A DNA stretch of 11,333 nucleotides from MFAQ01 sp964592455 (GCA_964592455.1 CAZQDQ010000028.1:1-11333); one strand, 5' to 3'; positions 6,223 through 11,333 are shown, counted from the stretch's first letter. Program-made: numbers and translations. The notes: generated from the letters alone by a model not told the origin.

Positions 6223-6238
6223 AGGAGGTCATTTTATT

Positions 6239-6252
6239 TATAATTAATTTGG
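6239..6252 (+). promoter_or_regulatory. yraN -10 element, near-leaderless geometry
   Basis: A perfect TATAAT at 6239-6244 ends eight bases before ATG 6253. AGGAGG at 6222-6227 is too far upstream (about 25 bases) to serve the start. No -35 is seen; the place it would occupy lies in the IS200 right end. Confidence 0.5.
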
Positions 6253-6765
6253 ATGAAAAAAGACAACAAGTTGACGGGAAACAGGGGGGAGGATTTGGCG
6301 GTGGAGTTTTTGGAAAGAATGGGATATTTTATTGTTGAGCGCAATTTTCGTACTCGATTTGGGGAGATAGATATAGTTTGCTTAGACGGGGATATTTTGG
6401 TATTTGTGGAAGTTAAAACAAAAATTGGGCATAATTTTGGCGAACCGGAAGAAATGGTTAGTAGGGGTAAATTGGCACAAGTAAGGAGAATGGGGGAAGT
6501 TTTTGTTGAGATGAATAAACTGTCGGTTACATCTGATTCGGGTCATCCAATTTTTCGACTCGGAGTCGCTTCTGTCTCCCCGCGCCGTTTGCAAACGGCG
6601 GGGTCGCGACGCATACCTGCGTCAAAATTGGACGCTCCTGCACCAGATGTTCACGCTATTTACTCGCGTGGGTGGAAAGGACAATGTCGGGTGGATGTGG
6701 TGGGGGTTGTTTTGCAAGAAAATGGGGAGGCGGAAACAATACGCCACCATGAAGCTGTTTATTGA
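6253..6765 (+). CDS. yraN: YraN/UPF0102 family endonuclease-fold protein with a repeat insertion
   Basis: UPF0102 proteins have a PD-(D/E)XK nuclease-like fold; their role is poorly known, and they often sit beside comM/yifB and dprA. The product shows GNRGEDLAVEFLERMGYFIVERNFRTRFGEIDIV (9-42; E38 and D40 are likely metal ligands), then FVEVKTK (51-57; E53, K55) and GEPEEMVSRGKL. The family's closing strand RVDVVGVV appears at 146-153. At 170 residues it is about 50 longer than usual; the extra sequence lies between about residues 91 and 144, outside the active-site motifs, and coincides with a branched palindrome at 6529-6650. The frame stays open, so the protein may still fold with an extruded loop. 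Translation does not reach a stop until 6765, sixteen bases before ndk. Confidence 0.88.
   Translation: MKKDNKLTGNRGEDLAVEFLERMGYFIVERNFRTRFGEIDIVCLDGDILVFVEVKTKIGHNFGEPEEMVSRGKLAQVRRMGEVFVEMNKLSVTSDSGHPIFRLGVASVSPRRLQTAGSRRIPASKLDAPAPDVHAIYSRGWKGQCRVDVVGVVLQENGEAETIRHHEAVY
6529..6650. repeat. Branched palindromic insertion inside yraN
   Basis: Nested inverted repeats: ACATCTG (6529-6535) with CAGATGT (6644-6650); CCAATTTT (6547-6554) with AAAATTGG (6624-6631). Inside lie three hairpins in a row: CGACTC/GAGTCG (6556-6568), a large one centred on the perfect palindrome GCCGTTTGCAAACGGC (6584-6599) with flanking CCCCGC and GGGG, and GACGCA/TGCGTC (6608-6623). Together these give a cloverleaf-like fold. 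It is in frame and adds residues about 91-144 of YraN. Confidence 0.8.
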
Positions 6766-6767
6766 TA

Positions 6768-6780
6768 TAGAATATATTTT
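6768..6780 (+). promoter_or_regulatory. ndk -10 element, leaderless geometry
   Basis: TAGAAT at 6768-6773 ends seven bases before ATG 6781; no Shine-Dalgarno is present. ndk also follows yraN by 15 bases and could be read through from it. Confidence 0.45.
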
Positions 6781-7257
6781 ATGGAAAAAACTTTGGTACT
6801 TATAAAACCAGACGCGATACAGCGTAATTTAATTGGGGAAATAATTTCTCGATTTGAAAAAAAAGGATTTAAGATTGTGGCGATGAAAATGGTTCAAATG
6901 GATGAGCCTACGCTTAAAAAGTGGTATTTTCAGTATGCGGAAGCTCCATTTTTTCCAAAAATTGCAAGCTATATGAGTTGGACGCCAATTATTGCCCTGG
7001 TTTTGGAAGGATACAATGCTGTTGACTTGGTAAGAAGGATCATTGGTACTAGAAAGGGCTACGAGGCTGAGGCTGGTTCTATTCGAGGTGACTTGGGTAT
7101 GAGTGGAGGTAACAATCTGGTTCACGCTTCGGATAGCAAGGAGAATGTAGAAAGGGAAATTGCTATAGTTTTTGGAAAAGGTGAGATACATAAATACAAG
7201 ACCTTGACCGAGGAGTTGGTTTATAGTGAGGAAGAGAGATCTGGCGATTTTAGATAG
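6781..7257 (+). CDS. ndk: Nucleoside diphosphate kinase
   Basis: Ndk moves the gamma phosphate of ATP onto nucleoside diphosphates through a phosphohistidine, balancing NTP and dNTP pools in the cytoplasm. Visible signatures are TLVLIKPDAIQRNLIGEII (K9 contacts phosphate), GTRKGYEAEAGSIRGDLG (89-106; the GxIRGD loop) and the active site NLVHASDSKENVEREI with catalytic H115. Length 158 is slightly above the common 135-150 range; the excess is a charged C-terminal tail (LTEELVYSEEERSGDFR), as seen in some deep-branching bacteria and archaea. The ATG at 6781 begins directly at the family's N-terminus. No terminator follows; the next gene starts 53 bases later with its own Shine-Dalgarno. Confidence 0.96.
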   Translation: MEKTLVLIKPDAIQRNLIGEIISRFEKKGFKIVAMKMVQMDEPTLKKWYFQYAEAPFFPKIASYMSWTPIIALVLEGYNAVDLVRRIIGTRKGYEAEAGSIRGDLGMSGGNNLVHASDSKENVEREIAIVFGKGEIHKYKTLTEELVYSEEERSGDFR

Positions 7258-7259
7258 CG

Positions 7260-7268
7260 TGGTAAAAT
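7260..7268 (+). promoter_or_regulatory. Extended -10 promoter candidate for the 112-aa gene
   Basis: TGGTAAAAT at 7260-7268 is an extended -10 (TG, one base, TAAAAT) right after the ndk stop. No -35 is seen. It would give a leader of about 35 nt ending in GGAGGA. Confidence 0.4.
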
Positions 7269-7310
7269 AGGCTTCTAAAGACCGTTTAAAACTTATTTTT
7301 GGAGGATAGC

Positions 7311-7649
7311 TTGGCAAATAACAACCATCAGCACTCTTTTTGGCTGGACTTTAAAGATGACAAGGTTAGATGTTCGAGATTGTGCGGCGAAGAACTGAAT
7401 CCAGTTAAGGCGATTGAGAATGTTGGGCCGGACTGGACACTGCAGATCACAGAAAGCCTTTTGCCTTCTTATAAAGGAAAAATTTATCTTGTGCGCTTTC
7501 GGGGTGAGTATTTGTGTTCGATTACAGATTACACTTTGGGGGTTTTACACTTGCTGGATTTCACCAAACCTGAGCACTTTGAAGCTTTTAAAAAAGCTGT
7601 TTCTTTGTGTTTTGGGGTAAACCTTATTCAAATTTTAAACAATAAGTAG
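7311..7649 (+). CDS. Hypothetical protein, 112 aa, TTG start
   Basis: No family recognised. The start is TTG 7311 because GGAGGA (7301-7306) lies four bases upstream; an in-frame TTG at 7299 would overlap that ribosome site. The product is a compact mixed alpha/beta protein with no signal peptide: WLDFKDDKVRCSRLCGEEL near the N-terminus, KIYLVRFRGEYLCSITDYTLG in the middle, and a C-terminal helix (PEHFEAFKKAVSLCFG). Two Cys (RCSRLCG) are spaced CxxxC but there is no second pair for a zinc site nearby. It is probably co-transcribed with the gene at 7660, ten bases downstream. Confidence 0.72.
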   Translation: MANNNHQHSFWLDFKDDKVRCSRLCGEELNPVKAIENVGPDWTLQITESLLPSYKGKIYLVRFRGEYLCSITDYTLGVLHLLDFTKPEHFEAFKKAVSLCFGVNLIQILNNK

Positions 7650-7659
7650 GAGAGATAAA

Positions 7660-7972
7660 ATGTTAAAAAACCTCAACTGGAAAAAGTTCGCACCCAAGAT
7701 TAGCTTGGAAAGGTTTAAGTTATTGAAGAAGAAAGATGGTGGTTTACCAGAGGTTGATTTTGTAGCAGTGTTAAGTACCAGCATTCAATTGGTTGATAGC
7801 AACAAAAATCCTGTTGTTGTCTCACCTGGGGAGTGCAAGTTGACTTATCAGGTGGTTGTTGATGATAAGAAAAGAAAGGCGGTCNNNNNNNNNNAACGGC
7901 GACCCAGTTTGCCGAGCGCCTAAGGCATACTGGCAGGCACAGTTAGAAAAAGGCCGGATTACTGTTAAGTGA
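7660..7972 (+). CDS. Hypothetical protein, about 100 aa, interrupted by an assembly gap
   Basis: No family recognised. ATG 7660 follows AGGAGA (7651-7656) at good spacing. The N-terminal third is Lys-rich (MLKNLNWKKFAPKISLERFK), followed by a beta-rich part (EVDFVAVLSTSIQLVDSNKNPVVVSPGECKLTYQVVVDDKK). Ns occupy 7885-7894. After them the frame that begins with AAC at 7895 reads NGDPVCRAPKAYWQAQLEKG and ends at TGA 7970-7972, immediately followed by a terminator; the literal ten-N frame ends early at 7923 in an implausible Arg/Pro/Ser tail. The gap length is therefore probably a multiple of three, not ten. Second gene of a two-gene unit with 7311-7649. Confidence 0.7.
7885..7894. other. Assembly gap inside the 7660 gene
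   Basis: Ten Ns between GGCGGTC and AACGGCGAC. Upstream coding fills whole codons up to 7884 and the plausible downstream frame starts at 7895, so the true missing length should be divisible by three. No shared bases at the two edges suggest a simple overlap. Confidence 0.7.
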
Positions 7973-7979
7973 TTTTTTT

Positions 7980-8009
7980 GGGTTCAGTTGATAACTGGAC
8001 CCTTTTTTT
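7980..8009 (+). terminator. Intrinsic terminator of the two-gene orphan unit
   Basis: GGGTTCAGTT (7980-7989) pairs with AACTGGACCC (7993-8002) in a 10-bp stem with one G-T pair and loop GAT, followed by T7 (8003-8009). It also marks the boundary to the convergent tRNA genes. Confidence 0.9.
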
Positions 8010-8010
8010 G

Positions 8011-8086
8011 TGGTCGGAGTAGTGAGACTCGAACTCACGGCCTCGTCGTCCCGAACGACGCGCGCTACCATCTGCGCTATACTCCG
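8011..8086 (-). tRNA. tRNA-Pro (anticodon CGG), CCA encoded
   Basis: Read on the minus strand: acceptor CGGAGTA with TACTCCG, D arm GCGC/GCGC, anticodon stem CGTCG/CGACG with loop TTCGGGA (anticodon CGG, G at position 37 as usual for tRNA-Pro), T arm GTGAG/CTCAC with loop TTCGAGT, discriminator A, then CCA in the DNA (8011-8013). All stems are fully paired. It reads CCG codons. Confidence 0.95.
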
Positions 8087-8118
8087 AAAGTGTTGATAGT
8101 TCAATATATTAGACTGTG

Positions 8119-8192
8119 TGCTGATGCCCAGAATCGAACTGGGGACCTTCTCGTTAGGAGTGAGATGCTCTATCCAACTGAGCTACATCAGC
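8119..8192 (-). tRNA. tRNA-Arg (anticodon CCT)
   Basis: Read on the minus strand: acceptor GCTGATG with CATCAGC, D arm GCTC/GAGC, anticodon stem TCTCA/CGAGA with an A-C mismatch at the loop-closing position, loop CTCCTAA (anticodon CCT, reading AGG), T arm CCCAG/CTGGG, loop TTCGATT, discriminator A. The next bases are CAC, so CCA is not encoded, unlike the neighbouring tRNA-Pro. A separate tRNA nucleotidyltransferase would be needed. Confidence 0.93.
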
Positions 8193-8203
8193 AGGCAAAA
8201 TTG

Positions 8204-8234
8204 ATTTTACAAGAAAAAATCTATTTCAGGTCAA
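8204..8234 (-). promoter_or_regulatory. Possible tRNA promoter at the end of the PEGA gene
   Basis: On the minus strand TTGACC (8229-8234, within the last codons of the PEGA gene) and TAAAAT (8204-8209) are 19 bases apart; transcription would start at about the first base of tRNA-Arg or a few bases before. Co-transcription from the PEGA gene is the alternative. Confidence 0.35.
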
Positions 8235-9558
8235 AGGAGATGAGGTTAAAAGTATCTGGTTTTTGGTTTAAATTGGTAAGGGATACCAGTTTAGTACCGT
8301 CTGTATTGGGAACAGAAAAGTTATTTAGAGGCTTGGCAGGATTGATGTTAACCAGGTTTTGACCATCGTAGTCAACAAGATTTATACCATTTTCGTTGAT
8401 GATAATAACCTGTCGTGAATTGGAGTACCAAACAATATTGCTGGTATAGTAACTCTCCGTTTGGGCTTTGAGTTGCTTGAGTTTAACAATATCGGCTGAT
8501 GGTGTGGAGTCGACGCTTAGAATTATATTTTTTTGGATCTGAGCCGATTTGCTGGCAAGGGTAAGTTCGTAGTTAGTGCCCTCCTTAAGATCAAAAATAT
8601 ATGTTTTGTCTTTTAGTAGTTTTCTTGTTTCTGGGGTAGAGTTGATATTTGGAAGTTGGGCGCCAATTTTGTTTTCTGGTAAGTTTGTATCGATTGTCGG
8701 GGAGTAAACAACCTTTTCTTTGTCTGGAGAAAAATAAACGTTTGTTGATGAGTTGGTGAGAATTTCTTTGAGAAAGTCTGGGACAAGAGTAAGATTTGGT
8801 TGATTAATCTTTATGTATTGGTCTTGCCATTGCGATATTATTAGGGGCAGCCGTATAGTAGCATCGGTAAGTGTTCCTGTGGTTTTTTCTTTGGTAGATA
8901 GGACGTGGGAGGAAATAATTTTTCCCACTTCGCTATTTGGGCTACGAGGGACAAGGTTTTTGTCGGTGAAGACCGCGAGGATTTGTGACCCATCTGGAGA
9001 CCAAATAAGGAGACTGTCAGCAAAATTTCTGCTTTGAGTATTTTCGGCAATTTGAATATTGTTGGAACTTAGAAGATTATTAGATAGGGAGTATATGTAT
9101 AACCCGTTGTTTTGGGATTGGGTAGTATTGTTTAGAGTGTAAGCTATTTTAGTACCGTCTGGGCTTATACTAGCATTTTTGACTTGGTAGAAAGTAATAG
9201 GGCTAGTGGCAGCAATAATGGGAAAGAGTCTGGCGTCTGTGTTGGTAACTAACTCTGGTTTTATGGGTAGGTTTTTAGTCCAAGAACGAAAGCCGTCCTT
9301 TTCGATGGTAACTTTGTAGTTTCCGGGTGCAAGGTATAGTTTGTCGTCTGTTACCGTTGTGAGCCGATCGTTGATTATGACACGGGCTGATTTAGGATAT
9401 GAGGTGAGGTTTAAAAGGCCAGTGCCTTGGATAGTTTTGCTTTCTAGGCTTGGTCTGTAGCCCTTGGCAAACTGGATAGCTATAAGTGTGCCTATGATGA
9501 GAAAGGAGACAATGCCAATATTGACGTAGAGACGCTTTCTTTTTTGGGAGGTGTTCAC
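8221..9558 (-). CDS. PEGA-domain envelope protein with TolB-like propeller repeats
   Basis: A probable membrane-anchored extracytoplasmic protein of 445 residues; role in the envelope is inferred. A basic start (NTSQKRKR) precedes one membrane helix (about 12-31, VNIGIVSFLIIGTLIAIQFA), giving N-in topology. Residues about 46-99 form a PEGA domain (LLNLTSYPKSARVIINDR, then YLAPGNYKVTIEKDGF). The rest has WD40/TolB-like repeats: SISPDGTKIAY (131-141), IWSPDGSQILAVF (185-197), VYFSPDKEKVVYSP and IVWYSNSRQVIII. I chose GTG 9558 because TAAAAT (9566-9571) lies seven bases upstream on the same strand and because it puts the helix at the usual distance from the N-terminus; longer in-frame openings upstream add an unlikely aromatic-rich stretch. 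tRNA-Arg follows 28 bases after the stop. Confidence 0.85.
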   Translation of the reverse strand: MNTSQKRKRLYVNIGIVSFLIIGTLIAIQFAKGYRPSLESKTIQGTGLLNLTSYPKSARVIINDRLTTVTDDKLYLAPGNYKVTIEKDGFRSWTKNLPIKPELVTNTDARLFPIIAATSPITFYQVKNASISPDGTKIAYTLNNTTQSQNNGLYIYSLSNNLLSSNNIQIAENTQSRNFADSLLIWSPDGSQILAVFTDKNLVPRSPNSEVGKIISSHVLSTKEKTTGTLTDATIRLPLIISQWQDQYIKINQPNLTLVPDFLKEILTNSSTNVYFSPDKEKVVYSPTIDTNLPENKIGAQLPNINSTPETRKLLKDKTYIFDLKEGTNYELTLASKSAQIQKNIILSVDSTPSADIVKLKQLKAQTESYYTSNIVWYSNSRQVIIINENGINLVDYDGQNLVNINPAKPLNNFSVPNTDGTKLVSLTNLNQKPDTFNLISFDLK

Positions 9559-9574
9559 AAGGTCTATTTTAGCA
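9559..9574 (-). promoter_or_regulatory. PEGA-gene extended -10, leaderless geometry
   Basis: On the minus strand TGCTAAAAT (TG, one base, TAAAAT at 9566-9571) is followed by seven bases and GTG 9558. No Shine-Dalgarno is present. Confidence 0.45.
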
Positions 9575-9676
9575 TGGAAAATTTGACGTTTTGGCCTATA
9601 GATGGTAAGATGCCAGCGAACCTTAAGATGTGGACATTCCTGATGGTTTTTTTTGAAGTAAGTTTCTTTTGGCGAA

Positions 9677-9695
9677 GGTCGGAGTGTTTCCGGCC
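9677..9695 (+). other. Leader hairpin before the 78-aa gene
   Basis: GGTCGG (9677-9682) pairs with CCGGCC (9690-9695), one G-T pair, loop AGTGTTT. It lies about 17 bases upstream of the Shine-Dalgarno of the 9725 gene, with no T-run after it. It could stabilise or control the leader, or be chance. Confidence 0.3.
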
Positions 9696-9724
9696 AGTAA
9701 TACCAAAAACCAAAAGGAGAAAAA

Positions 9725-9961
9725 ATGTCCAATCTCTGTCAGCCCTGTGGTCGGTCGCACGTCAACCCGGAAACATCTCGCGCAATCTGGATGGAGAACT
9801 TCTATCTGGAATGGGACAAAGACTGTCCTAACGGATGTGGTGACGAGCCAAGTGAGACCCTTACCAACTCGGAGACAGGCGAGGTCCGTGTCTGCTCACC
9901 AAATGAGGTTTGGGTTCTGTTTGGCGGTGGCGAGACCCAAGTCGGTCTTATGACCGGCTGA
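9725..9961 (+). CDS. Small Cys-containing hypothetical protein, 78 aa
   Basis: No family recognised. ATG 9725 is preceded by AAAAGGAGA (9712-9720), a strong ribosome site. Five cysteines are present: CQPC (C5, C8), CPNGC (C34, C38) and a lone C57; two close pairs suggest a zinc-binding knuckle or ribbon. The middle is acidic (LEWDKDCPNGCGDEPSE) and the end is SPNEVWVLFGGGETQVGLMTG. Base composition is richer in GC than its neighbours, as in the 119-aa orphan at 4166-4525. It is monocistronic with its own terminator. It may regulate or bind nucleic acid, but there is no direct evidence. Confidence 0.75.
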   Translation: MSNLCQPCGRSHVNPETSRAIWMENFYLEWDKDCPNGCGDEPSETLTNSETGEVRVCSPNEVWVLFGGGETQVGLMTG

Positions 9962-9973
9962 CGAAAGGTTTTT

Positions 9974-9999
9974 GGAGCTCCTTGTGGGCTCCTTTTTTT
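9974..9999 (+). terminator. Intrinsic terminator after the 78-aa gene
   Basis: GGAGCT (9974-9979) pairs with GGCTCC (9987-9992), one G-T pair, followed by T7. Confidence 0.85.
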
Positions 10000-10033
10000 G
10001 CAGATTGTATTTAATGATCTGTTTTGTCTATTT

Positions 10034-10076
10034 TTGACATATTATAAATATATTAAGATGTTGATAAAATGAGTCA
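10034..10076 (+). promoter_or_regulatory. mreB promoter region
   Basis: An extended -10, TGATAAAAT (10062-10070), ends six bases before ATG 10077, the leaderless geometry seen elsewhere in the window. A perfect TTGACA at 10034-10039 lies further up, but the spacing to this -10 is 25 bases and to TAAGAT (10054-10059) only 14, so it may serve another start point or be incidental. Confidence 0.45.
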
Positions 10077-11084
10077 ATGTCATTTAGTTTTAATAAAAGA
10101 ATTGGTATTGACCTTGGAACTGCCAATAGCTTGGTTTATGTAGTTGGTGAAGGGGTTGTACTAGAAGAGCCGACGGTTGTGGCTGTGTCTTTGGTGGACG
10201 GTAAAGTTCTGGCTGTGGGAAGGGAGGCCCAGAAAATGCTAGGCAGAACTCCCGGAAATATAAAGGCTAGTAAGCCGATGAGGGATGGAGTTATTGCTGA
10301 TTATGCTGTCACCGAAGCAATGATGAAATATTTTTTGCGCAAAGTTGGTGCTTTTTCGCTATTTAAACCGGAGGTAATGGTATGTGTTCCCGCAGGTGTG
10401 ACTCAAGTAGAGAGGAGAGCTGTTTTGGGAGCTACACTAGAGAGTGGTGCAAGAAGTGCTTATTTAATAGAAGAACCGCTGGCAGCGGCAATTGGTGCTG
10501 GCATACCGATAACAGAGGCATCTGGAAATATGATTTTGGACATGGGCGGAGGATCTTCGGAGGCAGCAGTAATTTCACTCGGTGGAGTAGTTACTTTTAA
10601 GAGTGTTAGAGTGGCTGGTAACAAAATAGATGAATCTATAGCAAAATATATTAGAAGAAAACACAACTTGGTAATTGGAGAGACTACAGCGGAAACAATA
10701 AAAATAAATATTGGTTCGGCAATTCCAGTAAGCAAAGAAGAGTACATGGAGGTTACTGGCAGAGACAGCATTACTGGTTTGCCAAGGCAAATAACTTTTT
10801 CTTCTAGTGAGGCCTATGAGGCCATAAGAGAGCCGCTGGGAAAGATAATTGGCATGCTAAAGCAAGTAATGGAGGAAGTACCACCAGAACTATCATCTGA
10901 CATAATAGACAAAGGAATTGTTATGAGTGGAGGCACTGCCACCTTGCGTGGCCTTGATCGTTTAATTACTCAAGAGACTGGAGTGCCTGCTTTTGTTGCA
11001 GAGGAAGCGCATATGTGTGTAATAAAAGGTATAGGTGTTGCCTTGGAGAATGTAGATCTTTACCGCACTAGTATTATTAGATAG
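10077..11084 (+). CDS. mreB: Rod-shape-determining protein MreB
   Basis: MreB is the bacterial actin that polymerises under the membrane and guides lateral wall synthesis. The 335-residue protein has the actin-family ATP motifs: phosphate 1 IGIDLGTANSLVYV (about 9-22), the connecting segment around VCVPAGVTQVERRAV and LIEEPLAAAIGAGIP, phosphate 2 MILDMGGGSSEAAVISLGG (152-170) and the adenosine motif GIVMSGGTATLRGLD (279-293). The usual opening and the closing TSIIR indicate a full-length gene of normal size. The ATG at 10077 has no Shine-Dalgarno and lies six bases after an extended -10. In most bacteria mreC follows; none begins clearly in the 249 bases left in the window. Confidence 0.97.
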   Translation: MSFSFNKRIGIDLGTANSLVYVVGEGVVLEEPTVVAVSLVDGKVLAVGREAQKMLGRTPGNIKASKPMRDGVIADYAVTEAMMKYFLRKVGAFSLFKPEVMVCVPAGVTQVERRAVLGATLESGARSAYLIEEPLAAAIGAGIPITEASGNMILDMGGGSSEAAVISLGGVVTFKSVRVAGNKIDESIAKYIRRKHNLVIGETTAETIKINIGSAIPVSKEEYMEVTGRDSITGLPRQITFSSSEAYEAIREPLGKIIGMLKQVMEEVPPELSSDIIDKGIVMSGGTATLRGLDRLITQETGVPAFVAEEAHMCVIKGIGVALENVDLYRTSIIR

Positions 11085-11333
11085 GATTTTTTCTTTATAT
11101 TTCAATCTTTTTTTGCATTATTGTCAAAATGTATGTTTTACTGCTAATTTTACTTTTGTGCTTAAATTTTGTTTTTTGCTTATATTTATATCGGTTTTAC
11201 TTTTTTTGTTTGTATAATCATTAACTATGGCGAGTAAGGAGAATAGTAGTAAATGAAGTAATATTTATATTTCTAATATTAACGACAAGCCTTTACTAAA
11301 ATTTATTGTTTTTTATTTATTTTTACTTATGAA
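11085..11333. other. AT-rich intergenic region after mreB, no supported gene
   Basis: This stretch is very rich in A and T with several T-runs but no stable GC hairpin, so no intrinsic terminator is evident. A perfect TATAAT at 11213-11218 lies eight bases before an ATG (11227) that opens only nine codons (MASKENSSK). This could be a promoter with a tiny leader peptide or a promoter for a gene starting beyond the window. Confidence 0.4.

Larger units (their letters stand above)
5690..6235 (+). mobile_element. IS200-type element (single tnpA), ends approximate
   Basis: A lone Y1 transposase gene lies between a left hairpin (5712-5742) and a right hairpin (6195-6222), the layout of IS200 elements, which have no tnpB and no terminal inverted repeats and move as single strands. 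GTGCGGGG occurs just outside the left hairpin (5694-5701) and in the right hairpin (6215-6222). I cannot place the cleavage sites exactly, so the boundaries are estimates. It lies just upstream of the yraN -10. Confidence 0.75.

Noticed and set aside
6222..6227. AGGAGG as the yraN ribosome binding site
   Set aside because: It lies about 25 bases from the ATG and inside or next to the IS200 right end.
7299..7310. Earlier TTG start for the 112-aa gene at 7299
   Set aside because: It would place the start codon on top of the GGAGGA ribosome site; TTG 7311 has the correct spacing.
9559..9732. Longer N-terminus for the PEGA protein (start at 9732)
   Set aside because: The extra residues are aromatic and low in similarity to the family, would overlap the leader of the divergent 78-aa gene, and push the membrane helix far from the N-terminus. 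GTG 9558 follows a -10 element at the recurring distance.
11227..11256. Nine-codon ORF after TATAAT as a gene
   Set aside because: Too short to support and no conserved feature; kept only as a possible promoter in the intergenic entry.

Overview
The window looks like a chromosomal segment from a small-genome, low-GC uncultivated bacterium, most likely a member of the Candidate Phyla Radiation (Patescibacteria). This is a judgement from gene style: a DprA lacking an N-terminal extension, a one-helix PEGA/propeller envelope protein, an intact ComM/YifB, and many short orphan genes. TGA serves as an ordinary stop in several genes, so I see no sign of the recoded UGA of Gracilibacteria/SR1. Two runs of ten Ns (2959-2968 and 7885-7894) are scaffold gaps, each inside a gene; the bases around them indicate that the ten-base length is not real in either case.

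Layout: (1) 1-1150: dprA, bracketed by two copies of an identical 27-bp GC-rich core, each sitting in its own different pair of imperfect inverted arms. (2) 1145-1830: a histidine-phosphatase gene on the minus strand with its own promoter and terminator. (3) 1982-3555: comM/yifB, carrying an in-frame REP-like palindrome. (4) 3556-5700: three orphan genes, two minus and one plus, with clear promoters, Shine-Dalgarno sites and terminators. (5) 5690-6235: an intact IS200-type element with a tnpA gene and subterminal hairpins. (6) 6253-7257: yraN, enlarged by a branched palindromic insertion, then ndk. (7) 7311-7972: two small orphan genes and a terminator. (8) 8011-9558: on the minus strand, a PEGA-domain envelope protein followed by tRNA-Arg(CCU) and tRNA-Pro(CGG). 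(9) 9725-9961: a small Cys-containing orphan gene. (10) 10077-11084: mreB, then about 250 bp of AT-rich sequence with no gene I can support.

How the genes fit together: dprA, comM and yraN often form a compact neighbourhood in bacteria and link to handling of incoming single-stranded DNA and branch migration. Here they keep their order and strand but are separated by accessory genes and an IS200 element. MreB and the PEGA protein point to cell shape and envelope work; Ndk supplies nucleoside triphosphates.

Two patterns stand out. First, recognisable housekeeping genes (dprA, comM, yraN, ndk, mreB, the PEGA gene) have a TANNAT-like -10 hexamer ending 6 to 8 nt before the start codon and no Shine-Dalgarno, which suggests leaderless mRNAs, while the orphan or accessory genes have good Shine-Dalgarno sites. 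Second, GC-rich palindromic inserts occur at four places (two around dprA, one inside comM, one inside yraN). Three of them are enclosed by imperfect inverted arms that differ from site to site. I do not see a complete, clearly new multi-gene system; the palindromic inserts are the best candidate for something undescribed.
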